Part shown: one piece after another, positions 1-9,600 of the stretch
Numbering within the stretch: the first letter of the stretch is position 1
Layout: each line of letters opens with the position of its first letter
Origin: JAXLWB01 sp046328715
Lineage (GTDB): Bacteria; Chloroflexota; Anaerolineae; Caldilineales; Caldilineaceae
Reading direction: 5' to 3'
NCBI GenBank assembly: GCA_046328715.1
Contig: JAXLWB010000028.1
Location: 62,001 to 126,000 of the forward strand
DNA length: 64,000 nucleotides
Notes under the pieces: model-generated
What the model saw: only the letters and a program-made list of their open reading frames with translations
The model's database searches: none
Told to the model about the DNA's origin: nothing
Translations under genes and position numbers: made by a program

Positions 1-836
1 CCGTTGATGTGGACATCGAAAGCGCCGTCGTGCCAGGGCAACAGTTCAATCGAGGAGAGTTCCGTGACAAAGGCATGCATCAGGGCACGCGTCAATTCCA
101 AGGTCTGCGGTTCGTAGCCACACTCGGCGCAATAGGTGATGGTGACCTTGGGGCGTTGACTCTTAGTCGGCGCAACCCCATTACTGGCGGGTGCTTGTAA
201 GGATATGGGCGCAACCGTTGGCTTACCGTGCTGGATGGTGCCATGTTCGACGAGGGAACGCAGTTCGCGAATCACTTCCTGGTCGGAAAGGCGGCGATGC
301 TCTTCACGGAATGCGCCGAAAGCTTGGCCCAGGCGACCGCGGGCTTCTTCCGGGAGATCGCCAAAGGGCGTGTCAGGCGAGTATTGCGACATCAGCGGAT
401 CGTTGGTGAAGAGGTCCTTTCGCATCTGCCCCATTAGTTCGCTCATAATGGCTGGACGCTCAATAAAGTGGCCCAACTCAGTAAAATTGTGATCAAACAG
501 TGCGAAGACCGGAATCGAGCGATATTTTCCCTCTTTGAGGTACTGATCCATCAAATCAAGGTTTTGGTCACGCAAAAAGACGCGCACATTGAGCTTTTTG
601 CTAATCTCGGCCAGATGGGCCAGGACGGGCAGGTTGTTGATCACATCACCACACCAATCCTCGGCAATCGCTACGACATTGACGGGCGCTGCTAAATTTG
701 AGAAAAAGGCGACGTCTTCCCCTGTAAGTTCAACAGTCTGTTCGTTGTGCTCCAAACGCTCACGGTTGCGCGTCATCTGCTCTTTATAAGCTTGATAGGT
801 CAAACCTTGTTCAAAACGTTCCTGCGTAATAGCCAT
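1..836 (-). CDS. Thioredoxin-like / Rdx (SelW-type) fusion protein, partial
   Basis: The gene reads leftward from ATG at 836 and runs off the window, leaving about 278 codons. I translated it by hand. Residues about 1-150 form a thioredoxin-fold domain with the motif EDWCGDV (Cys62), a cis-proline region SIPVF and an acidic-polar helix region. The usual second cysteine of the WCGDC motif is replaced by Val65. After a linker, residues about 230-278 match the Rdx family (SelT/SelW/SelH): a TYCAECGY motif with Cys236 and Cys239. A likely Shine-Dalgarno (AGAGAGGAA) lies just upstream of the ATG. I infer a thiol redox role using the C-terminal CxxC. The fusion is unusual; the true C-terminus is outside the window. 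Confidence 0.8.
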   Translation of the reverse strand, partial: MAITQERFEQGLTYQAYKEQMTRNRERLEHNEQTVELTGEDVAFFSNLAAPVNVVAIAEDWCGDVINNLPVLAHLAEISKKLNVRVFLRDQNLDLMDQYLKEGKYRSIPVFALFDHNFTELGHFIERPAIMSELMGQMRKDLFTNDPLMSQYSPDTPFGDLPEEARGRLGQAFGAFREEHRRLSDQEVIRELRSLVEHGTIQHGKPTVAPISLQAPASNGVAPTKSQRPKVTITYCAECGYEPQTLELTRALMHAFVTELSSIELLPWHDGAFDVHIN

Positions 837-879
837 CGAAATTTCCTCTCTGATAGTTAATGAAGATAGTACTGTAGTT

Positions 880-1551
880 CTAGTGCGAGCCAAAACTATG
901 CATGTGCGCTCGTTCTTTTTCCAGCGCGTCGGCGGGGAAGGGGCGCGCACCACCCAGCGCCTGGGCATCCAACAAGAGTTCAGCCGCTTCTTCCATGATG
1001 ATGATCAGGTGGGCCGCTGCGGCTGGATTGGCGGCAAACGACAACAGTCCATGATTGCCCAATAAGAGTGCCGGTGTCAATGGATGTTGGCGGAGTTGCT
1101 CAACAATGTAGGCAACGGCTTCTGCCGAACCGCGCGGTGCCCAGGTGGCAACTGGAATATCCTCGACAATGCCAAAGCGTAAGAACGCTTCATACACAAC
1201 CGGCAAGGGTTTGTTGGCAATCGCAAAACTGGTAGCACGCGGCGAATGGGTGTGGATGACTGCATTGACCTTCGGGCGCTCCCGATAGACACTGGAATGC
1301 ATCCCGACAATCTCGCGTGCCACGGATTGAATCTCGCCCTCTACCAGCTCACCGTCAAAGGTCACAATGACAAACTGTTCGGGTGTGAGTTTGTCGATCT
1401 GTCCGCCTGAGGTCAACAAAAGCTGGTTCGCTTCTGGCAGACGTACACTCAAATTGCCATGCCCGCTGTGTGACATCACTCCCGATTCGAAAAGTCGGTT
1501 CGCCGCGGCGATCAATTGCTCCCGTTCGGCGACATAACGTAAGTTTCCCAT
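880..1551 (-). CDS. Class II aldolase/adducin family protein
   Basis: This 223-residue protein has the length and motifs of class II aldolases such as L-fuculose-phosphate aldolase. The phosphate-binding GNLSVR stretch lies near residue 33, the zinc-binding HTHSPRA motif near residue 100, and NHGLLSF near residue 155. Family members cleave or epimerise phosphorylated sugars using a zinc ion held by three histidines, and other members act on sugar acids, so the substrate cannot be read from sequence. The neighbouring amidohydrolase and enolase-superfamily genes on the same strand suggest sugar-acid or aromatic-acid catabolism. The start ATG at 1551 has no competing upstream start in frame nearby. 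Confidence 0.88.
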   Translation of the reverse strand: MGNLRYVAEREQLIAAANRLFESGVMSHSGHGNLSVRLPEANQLLLTSGGQIDKLTPEQFVIVTFDGELVEGEIQSVAREIVGMHSSVYRERPKVNAVIHTHSPRATSFAIANKPLPVVYEAFLRFGIVEDIPVATWAPRGSAEAVAYIVEQLRQHPLTPALLLGNHGLLSFAANPAAAAHLIIIMEEAAELLLDAQALGGARPFPADALEKERAHMHSFGSH

Positions 1552-1582
1552 GCTTCACTCCTTTTGCTGATAACTACAAGCG

Positions 1583-1726
1583 ACCCCTCCCTAACCCTCC
1601 CCGCCCAAAGGTCACCCAAAGGTAGGGAACTGTCACGGGAATGACATTGATTGGTGGACAAGAGAAAAAACTCAATCCTTGCCTTCACAATTTCCTCCCC
1701 ACAGTAGGGGAGGGTTAGGGTGGGTG
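1583..1726. repeat. CCCTAACCCTCCCC palindromic element, copy A
   Basis: The left arm contains CCCTCCCTAACCCTCCCC and the right arm contains GGGGAGGGTTAGGGTGGG. An inner segment carries AGGGAACTGTCACGGGAA and ATTTCCTCCCC. The right arm overlaps the 3' end of the amidohydrolase gene. It shares its ends with the copies near 2.7, 25.2, 31.9 and 47.9 kb. Confidence 0.85.
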
Positions 1727-2664
1727 AGCTTCAATAATCGATTGGCGTTGCCGCTCAGAATGGCCCCCTGGTCAGCTTCGTTTAGATTGAGCGAGTCAAG
1801 CAGTGTTTCCACCCGTTGACGTGCTGCAATCGGCATGATCGGCCAATCGCTGCCCAGCAACACATGGTCTGCTCCCAATAGTTCGACGGCGAAGCGAACG
1901 CTGGCGCTGTCAAAGCCCATGGTGTCGATGTAGAGTCGCTTGCGTAGTTCGCTGGGCGGTGTGCCATGCCAACCGTCTTGCTGCAGTCGTTCGTCATCGA
2001 TCAAGCCTGCAAAGATCAATGCTGCTACGCCAATCATGGGCATTACGATTTTGAGATTGGGCAGTTCATCTAAGATCCCGCAACGCAACAGGGCCAGCAC
2101 ACTAGCGGCGTCTTCAGTGCCACGGGCCAAAAGGACACCAGGATGCCCTAATCGCCCCAACCGTTCGGTGTAGCCCAGCGGACCAACTGGATGGACAAAG
2201 ATTGGGACATCGAGTGCCGCCGCAGCTTCCAGGGTTGGGCGAGCCACGGCCGCATCTAGAAACTGATCCCCCACGGCGCAATCGACACAGATGCCGTGAA
2301 GGCCAAGCATTTGCACCGCTCGCTCGGCTTCACGCGCTGCACCTTCACCTTGAAAGGGATCGACCGTCGCCAGTGCTAACAATCGGCCAGGGTATGAACT
2401 GACCAATGCCGCAAAGTGATCGTTGATGCGGCGGATTGAGTCACTCGGCAACTGTTCACCGTGACCAACCAGCGGTGCCGGAGGCGCACTCAACACTTTG
2501 CAATCAACACCTGCCTCGGCCAGGGCATGTAATTGCGCCTCGATGTTGGTAATCATCGGCCAGACTCTGGCTAAGCCACGTAGACCCGGCGCTGAAGGTG
2601 CGGCCGCCCACGAATCGGCGTAGAAATGACTGTGGAAATCGATGAATCGATGCGTAGTGGTCAA
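1672..2664 (-). CDS. Amidohydrolase family 2 protein (TIM-barrel metal hydrolase)
   Basis: A 330-residue protein starting MTTTHRFIDFHSHFY. The N-terminal DFHSHF motif is the metal-binding HxH of amidohydrolase-2 (PF04909) enzymes, which include ACMS decarboxylase-like and aryl-acid decarboxylase-like members. A downstream IFVHPVGPLG motif supplies another metal histidine and LLGSDWPI near residue 270 supplies the catalytic aspartate region. These enzymes hydrolyse or decarboxylate ring-derived acids; the substrate is unknown. The last 16 or so residues (from about HPNPPLLWGG) are encoded by an intergenic palindromic repeat and are unlikely to belong to the ancestral fold. The gene is spaced about 120 bp from the aldolase gene downstream. 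Confidence 0.85.
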   Translation of the reverse strand: MTTTHRFIDFHSHFYADSWAAAPSAPGLRGLARVWPMITNIEAQLHALAEAGVDCKVLSAPPAPLVGHGEQLPSDSIRRINDHFAALVSSYPGRLLALATVDPFQGEGAAREAERAVQMLGLHGICVDCAVGDQFLDAAVARPTLEAAAALDVPIFVHPVGPLGYTERLGRLGHPGVLLARGTEDAASVLALLRCGILDELPNLKIVMPMIGVAALIFAGLIDDERLQQDGWHGTPPSELRKRLYIDTMGFDSASVRFAVELLGADHVLLGSDWPIMPIAARQRVETLLDSLNLNEADQGAILSGNANRLLKLTHPNPPLLWGGNCEGKD

Positions 2665-2694
2665 GGCTGCATGCCCTTTCTATCGATACAGTTC

Positions 2695-2740
2695 ACCCCA
2701 CCCTAACCCTCCTTGTTCTGGGGAGGGTTAGGGTGGGGTT
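2695..2740. repeat. CCCTAACCCTCC palindromic element, short copy B
   Basis: A minimal hairpin: ACCCCACCCTAACCCTCC, a short loop, then GGGGAGGGTTAGGGTGGGG. It lies between the DUF1684 gene and the amidohydrolase and could act as a transcript-end hairpin. It lacks the inner segment of the longer copies. Confidence 0.85.
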
Positions 2741-2771
2741 AGTAGAAGTTCAATATAGAAAAGTAGCGCGT

Positions 2772-3617
2772 TTAGTGCTTTCCACCTGGCGGATAAAGCT
2801 CGCCTGCCTCGATTGCCACTGGGAGGATATTCTCGCGTGGGGGTAACGGGCAGGTAGCGTAGGGGGTAAAGGCGCAGGGTGGACTGTAGGCTTTATTGAA
2901 ATCGATCCAGGCTGTTCCATCTGGGTTGAGCTGGACATTGAGAAAACGTGCGGGCGGATAGGTCGATTTACCTGATGTCGCGTCGCGCATAACGATTGCC
3001 CGTTGATTGGGCACGCCGTAATCTTGTACAAGCAAGCGCAGTGTCTCGCCTGCCAGTTCAAATTCTACTGCACCTACGCTATTGTAAACATCGGCCACCT
3101 GCACCGTCGTTAGGATCGGGATCGCATTGGGTGCTTCGTGCGCAACGTAACGCCCCAGCAGGCGATATTCTGGCTTGACCTCGTACCATCGGCAGCCGCC
3201 AAACGCTGTAATGGCGAAATTGGCGCTGTCCTTGATGCGAATGCCAAATTGTTCGCCAAAGCTATGGACAAAGAAGGTCACGCTGCCAGTGGTAACCAAG
3301 GTGGGTGATTTGCGGTTGCCGTTGTCGATCAATGTCGCTTGGCGCATGGCTTTGCCATCGACCAGAACCGGCTCCATGCAGGTGATGGTCAAGGTGGCCT
3401 GACCCGCCTGGAAGTCAAGCATACCAAGCTGGGCAGGGGCACTGGCTGGTAACAGGATCTCATTGTCGGCATCGCTGCCGATGGTGAAGTGTCCATCGTA
3501 GAGATGGAATAGTCCTGCCAATGAAAGCCAACTGTCTGGCGCACGCAGATCTTGTTCACGTTTGGTGCGCCAGGCCTCAATTTCGGTAATGTAGGAGGAA
3601 CGCTCTGATTCTGTCAT
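2772..3617 (-). CDS. DUF1684 domain-containing protein
   Basis: A 281-residue protein matching the DUF1684 family over nearly its whole length: an opening WRTKREQDLRAPDSWLSLAGL segment region, a central GGCRWYEV stretch (about residue 145) and a C-terminal AYSPPCAFTPYATCPLPP segment with two cysteines. No signal peptide or membrane segment is visible, so it is probably cytoplasmic. The family has no established activity that I can cite. The start ATG at 3617 is preceded by the end of the ATC-hydrolase-like gene only 7 bp away, so the two are probably cotranscribed. Confidence 0.85.
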   Translation of the reverse strand: MTESERSSYITEIEAWRTKREQDLRAPDSWLSLAGLFHLYDGHFTIGSDADNEILLPASAPAQLGMLDFQAGQATLTITCMEPVLVDGKAMRQATLIDNGNRKSPTLVTTGSVTFFVHSFGEQFGIRIKDSANFAITAFGGCRWYEVKPEYRLLGRYVAHEAPNAIPILTTVQVADVYNSVGAVEFELAGETLRLLVQDYGVPNQRAIVMRDATSGKSTYPPARFLNVQLNPDGTAWIDFNKAYSPPCAFTPYATCPLPPRENILPVAIEAGELYPPGGKH

Positions 3618-3624
3618 GATTCAA

Positions 3625-4122
3625 CTACTTCTTGGTCTCTTTCTTAGAATATCTAAAGGTACAGCAGGGGGCACCTTGCATGATTGTCTGATCGCGCACC
3701 AACTCGATCTCCGGGTTGAAACCCTCGATCAGTGAGTAATCACGGTTGCAGGAGAGGACAGCGCCTAAGTCCGCCAAGCCTAGCGCCTGATACATTTCGG
3801 CATAGCGACAGCGGGTGACGTTGAAATGGTAACGCTCCTCATTCTGTTCCAACACATCTATCTCCAGCGCGTTGCCCTTACGCCAATCCGCAGCAGATTC
3901 GGCAAAAGCAATAATGGAGTCGTCACCCATCTGTGCGGCGCGATCTGCGCCTTGTTGGCGCGCCACGTTGATGATGGTGTCACTGAGAATGGTGATCACC
4001 CGATCCCGGTCAAACTCGTTTGAAAGCGCATCGACAAACGACTTAATAATGCGCGCCTCGATCTCTCGGCGTTTAAGTACACCAATTTCGTTGAGAGTGT
4101 CAGGTGGCGTGGATGTTGTCAT
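3625..4122 (-). CDS. L-2-amino-thiazoline-4-carboxylic acid hydrolase-like protein
   Basis: A 165-residue protein resembling the ATC hydrolase family (PF14196). Conserved features include a helical N-terminal half, the FNVTRCRYAEMYQALG segment (about residue 100), LGAVLSCNRD, and the C-terminal QGAPCCTFRY motif with paired cysteines. The named family member hydrolyses a thiazoline ring in D,L-ATC to L-cysteine conversion, but most homologues have unknown substrates. The gene lies 7 bp upstream of the DUF1684 gene, suggesting one transcript. The upstream 100 bp to the enolase-superfamily gene is AT-rich and probably holds its promoter. Confidence 0.75.
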   Translation of the reverse strand: MTTSTPPDTLNEIGVLKRREIEARIIKSFVDALSNEFDRDRVITILSDTIINVARQQGADRAAQMGDDSIIAFAESAADWRKGNALEIDVLEQNEERYHFNVTRCRYAEMYQALGLADLGAVLSCNRDYSLIEGFNPEIELVRDQTIMQGAPCCTFRYSKKETKK

Positions 4123-4223
4123 AAAGTGCCTTTCGTTCGTTCTGCGATAGGTAGAAGTTTCATGCTTCTACAGATGGATGTCAGTAGTATATTTCACATT
4201 GTACTACATTTTTTGTAGTGAAG

Positions 4224-5408
4224 TTATCTTGCGTGCGGATAGTGTCCAGCCGGATGTTTGAGCAATTCTTCCTCGATCAAATCCGAACCCAATCCTGGTC
4301 GATCCGGCAGCAGCAGATGACCATCCTCGATGGTGAAGGGATGGGTCATCAGCTCATCGCGCCAGGGAGCATCATCGACATCCAATTCATGAATAAAGAA
4401 GTTGGGAATCGTAGCGCAGACATTGGCGGAGACGAGCGTGTTGATTGGGCTGTGACAATTGTGCGGCGAGACGAGTACATCGTAGGCATGGGCCAGGTCG
4501 CAGATCTTTTTGCCGAGCGTGATACCGTTCCAGGCAAAGTCGGGCATGATCACATCCTGAGCGTGCAGTTGCAGATAGGGCTTGTAGCCGTGTGTGCCAA
4601 AGAGACTTTCGCCGTGACAGATGGTTGTACGTGTCGATTCACGGATCGTGCGCAGCGCCTCCGGGTCGAAGGTCTCTGTCTCCAACCACATCAAGTTGTA
4701 GGGTTCCAGCGCTTGGGCTAACTTGATCGTTCCACCTAGCTTGAAGGTAAAGGCGACATCCAGCGCAATGCCTACATCCGGCCCCAACGCCTGGCGGAAG
4801 GTGCCGACAATCGCCTCGGCGCTGCGGATGGTGGCCGGCGGACAGTCTCCGGCTCGATTCCAGAAGCGGTTGAGGATGGGTTGGGCGTCGGGTTGATCCT
4901 TGAGCGGAAAGAGGTTGGTCTTGATTGCGGTATAACCTCGCTTCAACACTTCCTCGGCCAGTCGGCGCAGATCATCGGTTGTTTCGACTTTGGGGATGCC
5001 CAAGGTTTCAGCATGGGCAGCGCGCAATGTGCCACAATGAGACCAGTAGAGGCGCAGGCGATCCCGCAGCTTGCCGCCCAATAACTGCCAGACCGGTGCC
5101 CCCAACTCCTTGCCCCGAATATCCCACAGCGCCGAATCAATGCCCGACATCGCCTTGTAGGCAATGCCGCCGGTGTGACGTACCGAAGCGGTGGCCAGAT
5201 CCCACCAGATCGCCTCGGCCTGCATGGGGTCGCGTCCGATCACCCATTCGCTGTAGCGTTCCACAGTGGCTGCGACCGGGCCGGGCGATCCCCAATCGGT
5301 ACAATCGCCCCAGCCAACCAGCCCAGGCTGATCGGTTTCCACCTTGACAAAGGTCCAAGGGCGAAAGCCGCCGTCGACGATAAAGGTTTTGATGGCCGTG
5401 ATTTTCAT
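4224..5408 (-). CDS. Mandelate racemase/muconate lactonizing enzyme family protein (enolase superfamily)
   Basis: I place the start at ATG 5408 (MKITAIKTFIVD), which matches the usual N-terminus; an in-frame upstream extension to 5489 looks non-coding. The 394-residue product has the enolase-superfamily N-terminal capping domain followed by a barrel. Visible barrel motifs include AIKTNLFPL (catalytic lysine region), GIALDVAF and MWLETETF (metal aspartate and glutamate), CHGESLFG, and the late VSPHNCHSP histidine segment. These enzymes abstract a proton alpha to a carboxylate, mostly dehydrating sugar acids such as galactonate. A sugar-acid dehydratase is the likeliest role, consistent with the aldolase 3 kb downstream; the exact substrate is unknown. 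Confidence 0.85.
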   Translation of the reverse strand: MKITAIKTFIVDGGFRPWTFVKVETDQPGLVGWGDCTDWGSPGPVAATVERYSEWVIGRDPMQAEAIWWDLATASVRHTGGIAYKAMSGIDSALWDIRGKELGAPVWQLLGGKLRDRLRLYWSHCGTLRAAHAETLGIPKVETTDDLRRLAEEVLKRGYTAIKTNLFPLKDQPDAQPILNRFWNRAGDCPPATIRSAEAIVGTFRQALGPDVGIALDVAFTFKLGGTIKLAQALEPYNLMWLETETFDPEALRTIRESTRTTICHGESLFGTHGYKPYLQLHAQDVIMPDFAWNGITLGKKICDLAHAYDVLVSPHNCHSPINTLVSANVCATIPNFFIHELDVDDAPWRDELMTHPFTIEDGHLLLPDRPGLGSDLIEEELLKHPAGHYPHAR

Positions 5409-5489
5409 AGGTGGTCCGCAGATGAGTTTGTCGTTTGCTTGAATCTCTGGTAGCGTAACAAACTTATCAAAAAAGCTCAAAACGTTCAA

Positions 5490-5596
5490 GCGCTACACAG
5501 AGCGCACAGGAGCAGGCACAGAGCATACTGAATACGAAGCGAATTCTCTCTGTGCGCTCCGTGTATCCTCTGGTGTGCTCTGTGTCCTTGTATTAA
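5490..5596. repeat. Imperfect palindrome of short-period repeats (CACAGAG type)
   Basis: Between the enolase-superfamily gene and the antiporter remnant lies a stretch of related short words (ACACAGAGCGCACAGGAG on one arm, CTCTGTGCGCTCCGTGT and GTGCTCTGTGTCC on the other). The arms form an imperfect hairpin. It directly abuts the truncation point of the remnant. Confidence 0.6.
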
Positions 5597-5962
5597 ACAT
5601 TTCCATATATCATCTATCAATTTGCGCTCAGCTTTTTTGCACCGCTCTACTTCGTTTCGGTGGGGCTCAAAGCCAACTTTGCCACCAACTTTCATCTCGG
5701 CCTCGTCTTGCTGGTGATTGCGATTGCCTGCCTGGGCAAAATTGGTGGGGCTGGCCTGGGTGCCTGGCTTGGTGGATTAAACCCGCGTCGTGCCCTGGCG
5801 ATCGGCTCTGGCTTGAATGCACGAGGCGCGATGGAGATTATCCTTGCCACAGTGGCGCTGGAGCATGGTGTGATCGACCAACGGATCTTTGTGGCGTTGG
5901 TGATCATGGCGCTTGTCACTTCGTTGATTAGCGGGCCGTTGTTGAAAGCGTTGTGGAGGTGA
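5597..5962 (+). pseudogene. C-terminal remnant of a CPA2-type cation/proton antiporter
   Basis: The open frame after the stop at 5594 encodes about 121 residues, beginning to look like protein at IYQFALSFFAPLYFVSVGLK. That FFAP..FVS.GL motif, followed by hydrophobic helices, GLNARGAMEII and a terminal helix, is typical of the last third of CPA2 (Kef/NapA-like) antiporters. Full-length members have about 400 or more residues, so the ion-binding N-terminal helices are missing. No ATG lies in a sensible place; GTG 5660 is possible. The break coincides with a repeat element at 5490-5596. Its final codons contain a strong GGAGGTGA used by the next gene, which may be why the tail persists. Confidence 0.8.
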
Positions 5963-5965
5963 TCT

Positions 5966-6475
5966 GTGTCTTACATCATGGTCGATGTTGAATCCGATGG
6001 CCCGATTCCGGGTGACTATTCGATGATCTGCTTTGGTGCAGTCATCGTCGAACCAGGATTGCAACGAACCTTTTATGGACAACTCAAGCCTGTCTCGGAG
6101 AAGTTTAACCCGGAGGCGCTGGCGGTCAGTGGTTTTACTCGTGAACAGACGCTGCTATTTGACGATCCACAGGTAGTGATGCAACGCTTCAGCGGTTGGA
6201 TTGCCGACAACTGCTCCAGTAGGCCGCTCTTCATCTCCGACAATAATGGTTTCGACTGGCAATTCATCAACTGGTATTTTCACCACTTTCTCGGAGCCAA
6301 TCCCTTTGGTCACAGCTCAACCAATCTCGGCTCGCTTTACAAGGGACTGGTGAAAGATGTGTATCAAAATTTCAAACATCTGCGTAAGACGAGGCATACA
6401 CATCATCCGGTCGACGATGCGATTGGCAATGCAGAAGCATTGTTGCAAATGAAGGAGATGGGATTGAAATTCTAA
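5966..6475 (+). CDS. DEDDh-type 3'-5' exonuclease (RNase T/DnaQ-like)
   Basis: A 169-residue single-domain exonuclease starting at GTG 5966, three bases after the antiporter-remnant stop, with GGAGGTGA as ribosome binding site. Exo I is MVDVESDG (Asp7, Glu9), Exo II is FISDNNGFDWQF (about residues 90-101), and Exo III is the HHPVDDAIGNAEA segment (about 147-159) giving the final His and Asp. All four metal-binding acids and the catalytic histidine are present, so it should be active. Members trim RNA or DNA 3' ends; the target is not predictable here. The length matches stand-alone RNase T-like proteins rather than polymerase III epsilon. Confidence 0.85.
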   Translation: MSYIMVDVESDGPIPGDYSMICFGAVIVEPGLQRTFYGQLKPVSEKFNPEALAVSGFTREQTLLFDDPQVVMQRFSGWIADNCSSRPLFISDNNGFDWQFINWYFHHFLGANPFGHSSTNLGSLYKGLVKDVYQNFKHLRKTRHTHHPVDDAIGNAEALLQMKEMGLKF

Positions 6476-6609
6476 ATTCAACCGTCCCTACGGGACGAGG
6501 AACGTCGTACTAAACGCTTCGTAAACACCTTTCAAACGGGGAATTGTGTACAATTCTGGCTATCACAATTTTACACAAACGGTTGTTACGCAATTCAGAA
6601 AGGCCACGT

Positions 6610-9600
6610 ATGCGCAGAGGATACAAAGTTACCCTTCTTCCCTTCATTGCGGCTTCACTCTTTACCCTTCTTTTCTTAGCACTCAATCACAATGACGTTC
6701 CCCGTCTATTCGCAGTCGACAACACGCAGGAGAGCCGCGATGTGGGTGCGGTGCGGATCTATGCGGATAACTTTATCGAGATCAGCGGCACAATTACGGC
6801 GACGGGCAATATCAAGTTGGGGCCGGTTGCTAGTGACAACCAATGGTACAGCATCAGCCAGGAGGCAGTCTGGATTAGCGCCACCAAGAAGATGACGTTG
6901 ACCGGTCAACTGGCGATTGCGGGTAGCAATCAGATCATCTCTGGCGTCTTCCCTGTGAGCGGAGTGACCGGCGATCTGACCATCCCGACCGATGCACTCA
7001 ATCTTTACCGCAAACTAGGTGATTCGCAGATCGCCATCACGCCTACCTTCAAGATCAACATTGCTAATCCGCAGATTACTGCCAACGCTCAAGTCAGCCT
7101 GACTCTGCCCGAAGGCAATCTACGTCCTAACATTCAATTCATTCTCGGCCAGGCGGGGAAGATTACTGGCACCGCCGTGGTACCGATCCATTTGAAATTG
7201 GCGGGTGGAACGCTGACCAGTACGGTGACTATCACTCAGAGCGGCTTGTCGGCCCTCAAATCGGACTATGTGATCGGCGATGTCAAGGTGACATTGCGCG
7301 ACCTGCTGATCAACGGTGAAGGCGACCTCAAAATCAAGTTTGGCACGGAGCTTGACTTCCCGATCGATGATTTTGCCGTCGACAGCGACTTTTTCAAATT
7401 GGCCAATGTGCGTGGCAAGTTGGGATTGAAACAGGCGAACGGCCAGATCACTGGCTACGAAATTGGACTCACTGGCAACGTTAAGCTCGACAAGTTGCCC
7501 GAGAATGGTTCGGTGACGGCCAAGGGTACCAGCCTCAAATTTGCCGACGGGTCACTGGTGGGCAGTGTAGAGGGCTTCAAAATCAAGGTCAGTGGCAACA
7601 ACTTCAATTTGTCAGGAGTGAGCTTCGTCTATCCGCTGGTGGCGGTGCAGTCTGCGGATGGACAATCGATCAACGCCGCCAAACGTGTGCTATTGGTCGA
7701 TACTGCCGAGTACGAATTGCCCAAGGAATTTCGACCAATCGATGAGATTACCCCGACGGTGCGGTTGCGCAATGTCTATCTGCAACCAACTGCCCCTTAT
7801 GTCACGCTTCAAGGTGCTGGGATCACGTTGGCGATTGGCAAGGATTATTATCTGGGCGGCAATGCCAACTCCACCAACAGCGTCAAGTTAAGCGCCATCA
7901 CCGGTCGGGTAGATTATAACTTTACCAGCAATGCCTGGAGCACCAGCATCACCGGCACCTTGGGTATCAAGCTGGGTGACGGCGTGGCCACGTCGGTGAC
8001 TGCCAATCTGTCCGCCAACGGCACAGGGTCGGATTTGGGCAAGTATAAAGGGCGCATCATTGGTGTGACACTGGATGTAGCCGGTGCACAGTTGGCGATC
8101 ACGAATCTGGATTTCAAAGCCAATGCTTTTACTGCGACAAGCGCCAGCCTCAGCTTGCCACAAAACTTTGGCAATATCACGGTCAACAACATCCGCATCG
8201 ACCAGAATGGCTTGCGGCTTGACAATGGCACCTTTGCCCTGCCCGACATTCCCTTCAATGCATTGAAACTGACAGAGAATTCGGGTGCTTTTGCCATCGC
8301 TGGTCTTCAATACACAATTGATGTCACCAGCACCATCCGCGTCGAAGGCGGCGCAACCTCCCTGCCCGGATCAGGTGGCGGCACGGGCGTCCTGGTGCGT
8401 GGCCTGTTGCATATCCGCAACGGGCGGGTTACGGGTGCGATTGACCAGTTTGGCTTTACCCTTTCCGGTGCCGAGTTCCGGCTGACCAATCCACGCTTCC
8501 TCGACAATCGCATCATCGCCGATCAAGCCTCGGTTAGCATTCCAACGGGTGGTGGCACGGTAACTGCCTCGGCCAATGGCATTGAGATCGGCGGCACGGC
8601 TGGCTTCAAATTTCGCCAACCGACGATCCAGATGACCGACTTTGTGATCGCCGGCATTGGCATCCGCAACCCGCACCTGAAGTTTGAACAGAGCGGCAAT
8701 AACTATATCGTCACGGGTGGGGCCACGGTGCAATTTACCCAATTCAGCGTAGCGGGCGAATTCACCATCCGCAAGACCAGCAATTTTATCGAACTCGATC
8801 CGGTCGTGCTTGATTTTCGCTCCACGCCCGGTATCCCGCTGGGGCAGACTGGTTTCGAGTTGACGCGCATCCGTGGGCAATTCAACCTGACCCGCAACAC
8901 TGCCATCGTCGAAATGGGCGTGCGTATCGAAAGCCAGACCAAGGTGATCATCCCGCTGGTTTCGATGGATGGCACGATCCGGTTGCAAGTGTTGCCCCGC
9001 TTTGATCTGCGGGCCAGCGCTGGCGTCCAGGTTGTGGGCATCAACGTCTCGACTGCCGATCTGCACATCACGCCGACCGCCGCCACGCTCGACGGTACGC
9101 TGGAATATCAGATTGCCCGTCAGATCGTGGACCTCTCCTTTGGCGAGGACAGCAACGGTGAGTTCACTATGTACGGTTCGATGCGCAGTGAACTGGGGCT
9201 GAAGAAGGGTTCCTTGATTCACTGGTGCGTGCCCTTTGTGCCCTGTGTCGATGTGCCGCCCTATGATTTCACCGTTGCCTCTGTGACCTATGATGCAGGC
9301 AAATTCCAGGATCGCCGCACCAGCACAGTCAAGACGGTTTGGGGCGGGCGGGCACAATTCACCGTCTTTGGCAACCGGGCCTATGCCTTCCTCCGTCTCG
9401 CTCCTAGCCCGCAAGACATCATTGTCGGCACCGATCTGGATGATTATCGAGCGGTTGCCCCTGGCTTGACTGCGGCTGAAATCTACGCTCCGAATGCTCC
9501 CTATTATGTCGATGCTAATGGCTTTCATACCTTCGAGATCACTCGTCAGGCAGAACTGTTGGTCTTTGCCGAGGCCATTACTGTTACCAATATGGGTTTG

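Noticed and set aside
5408..5489. N-terminal extension of the enolase-superfamily enzyme to 5489
   Set aside because: The extra 27 residues do not resemble the family and the internal ATG matches the usual N-terminus.
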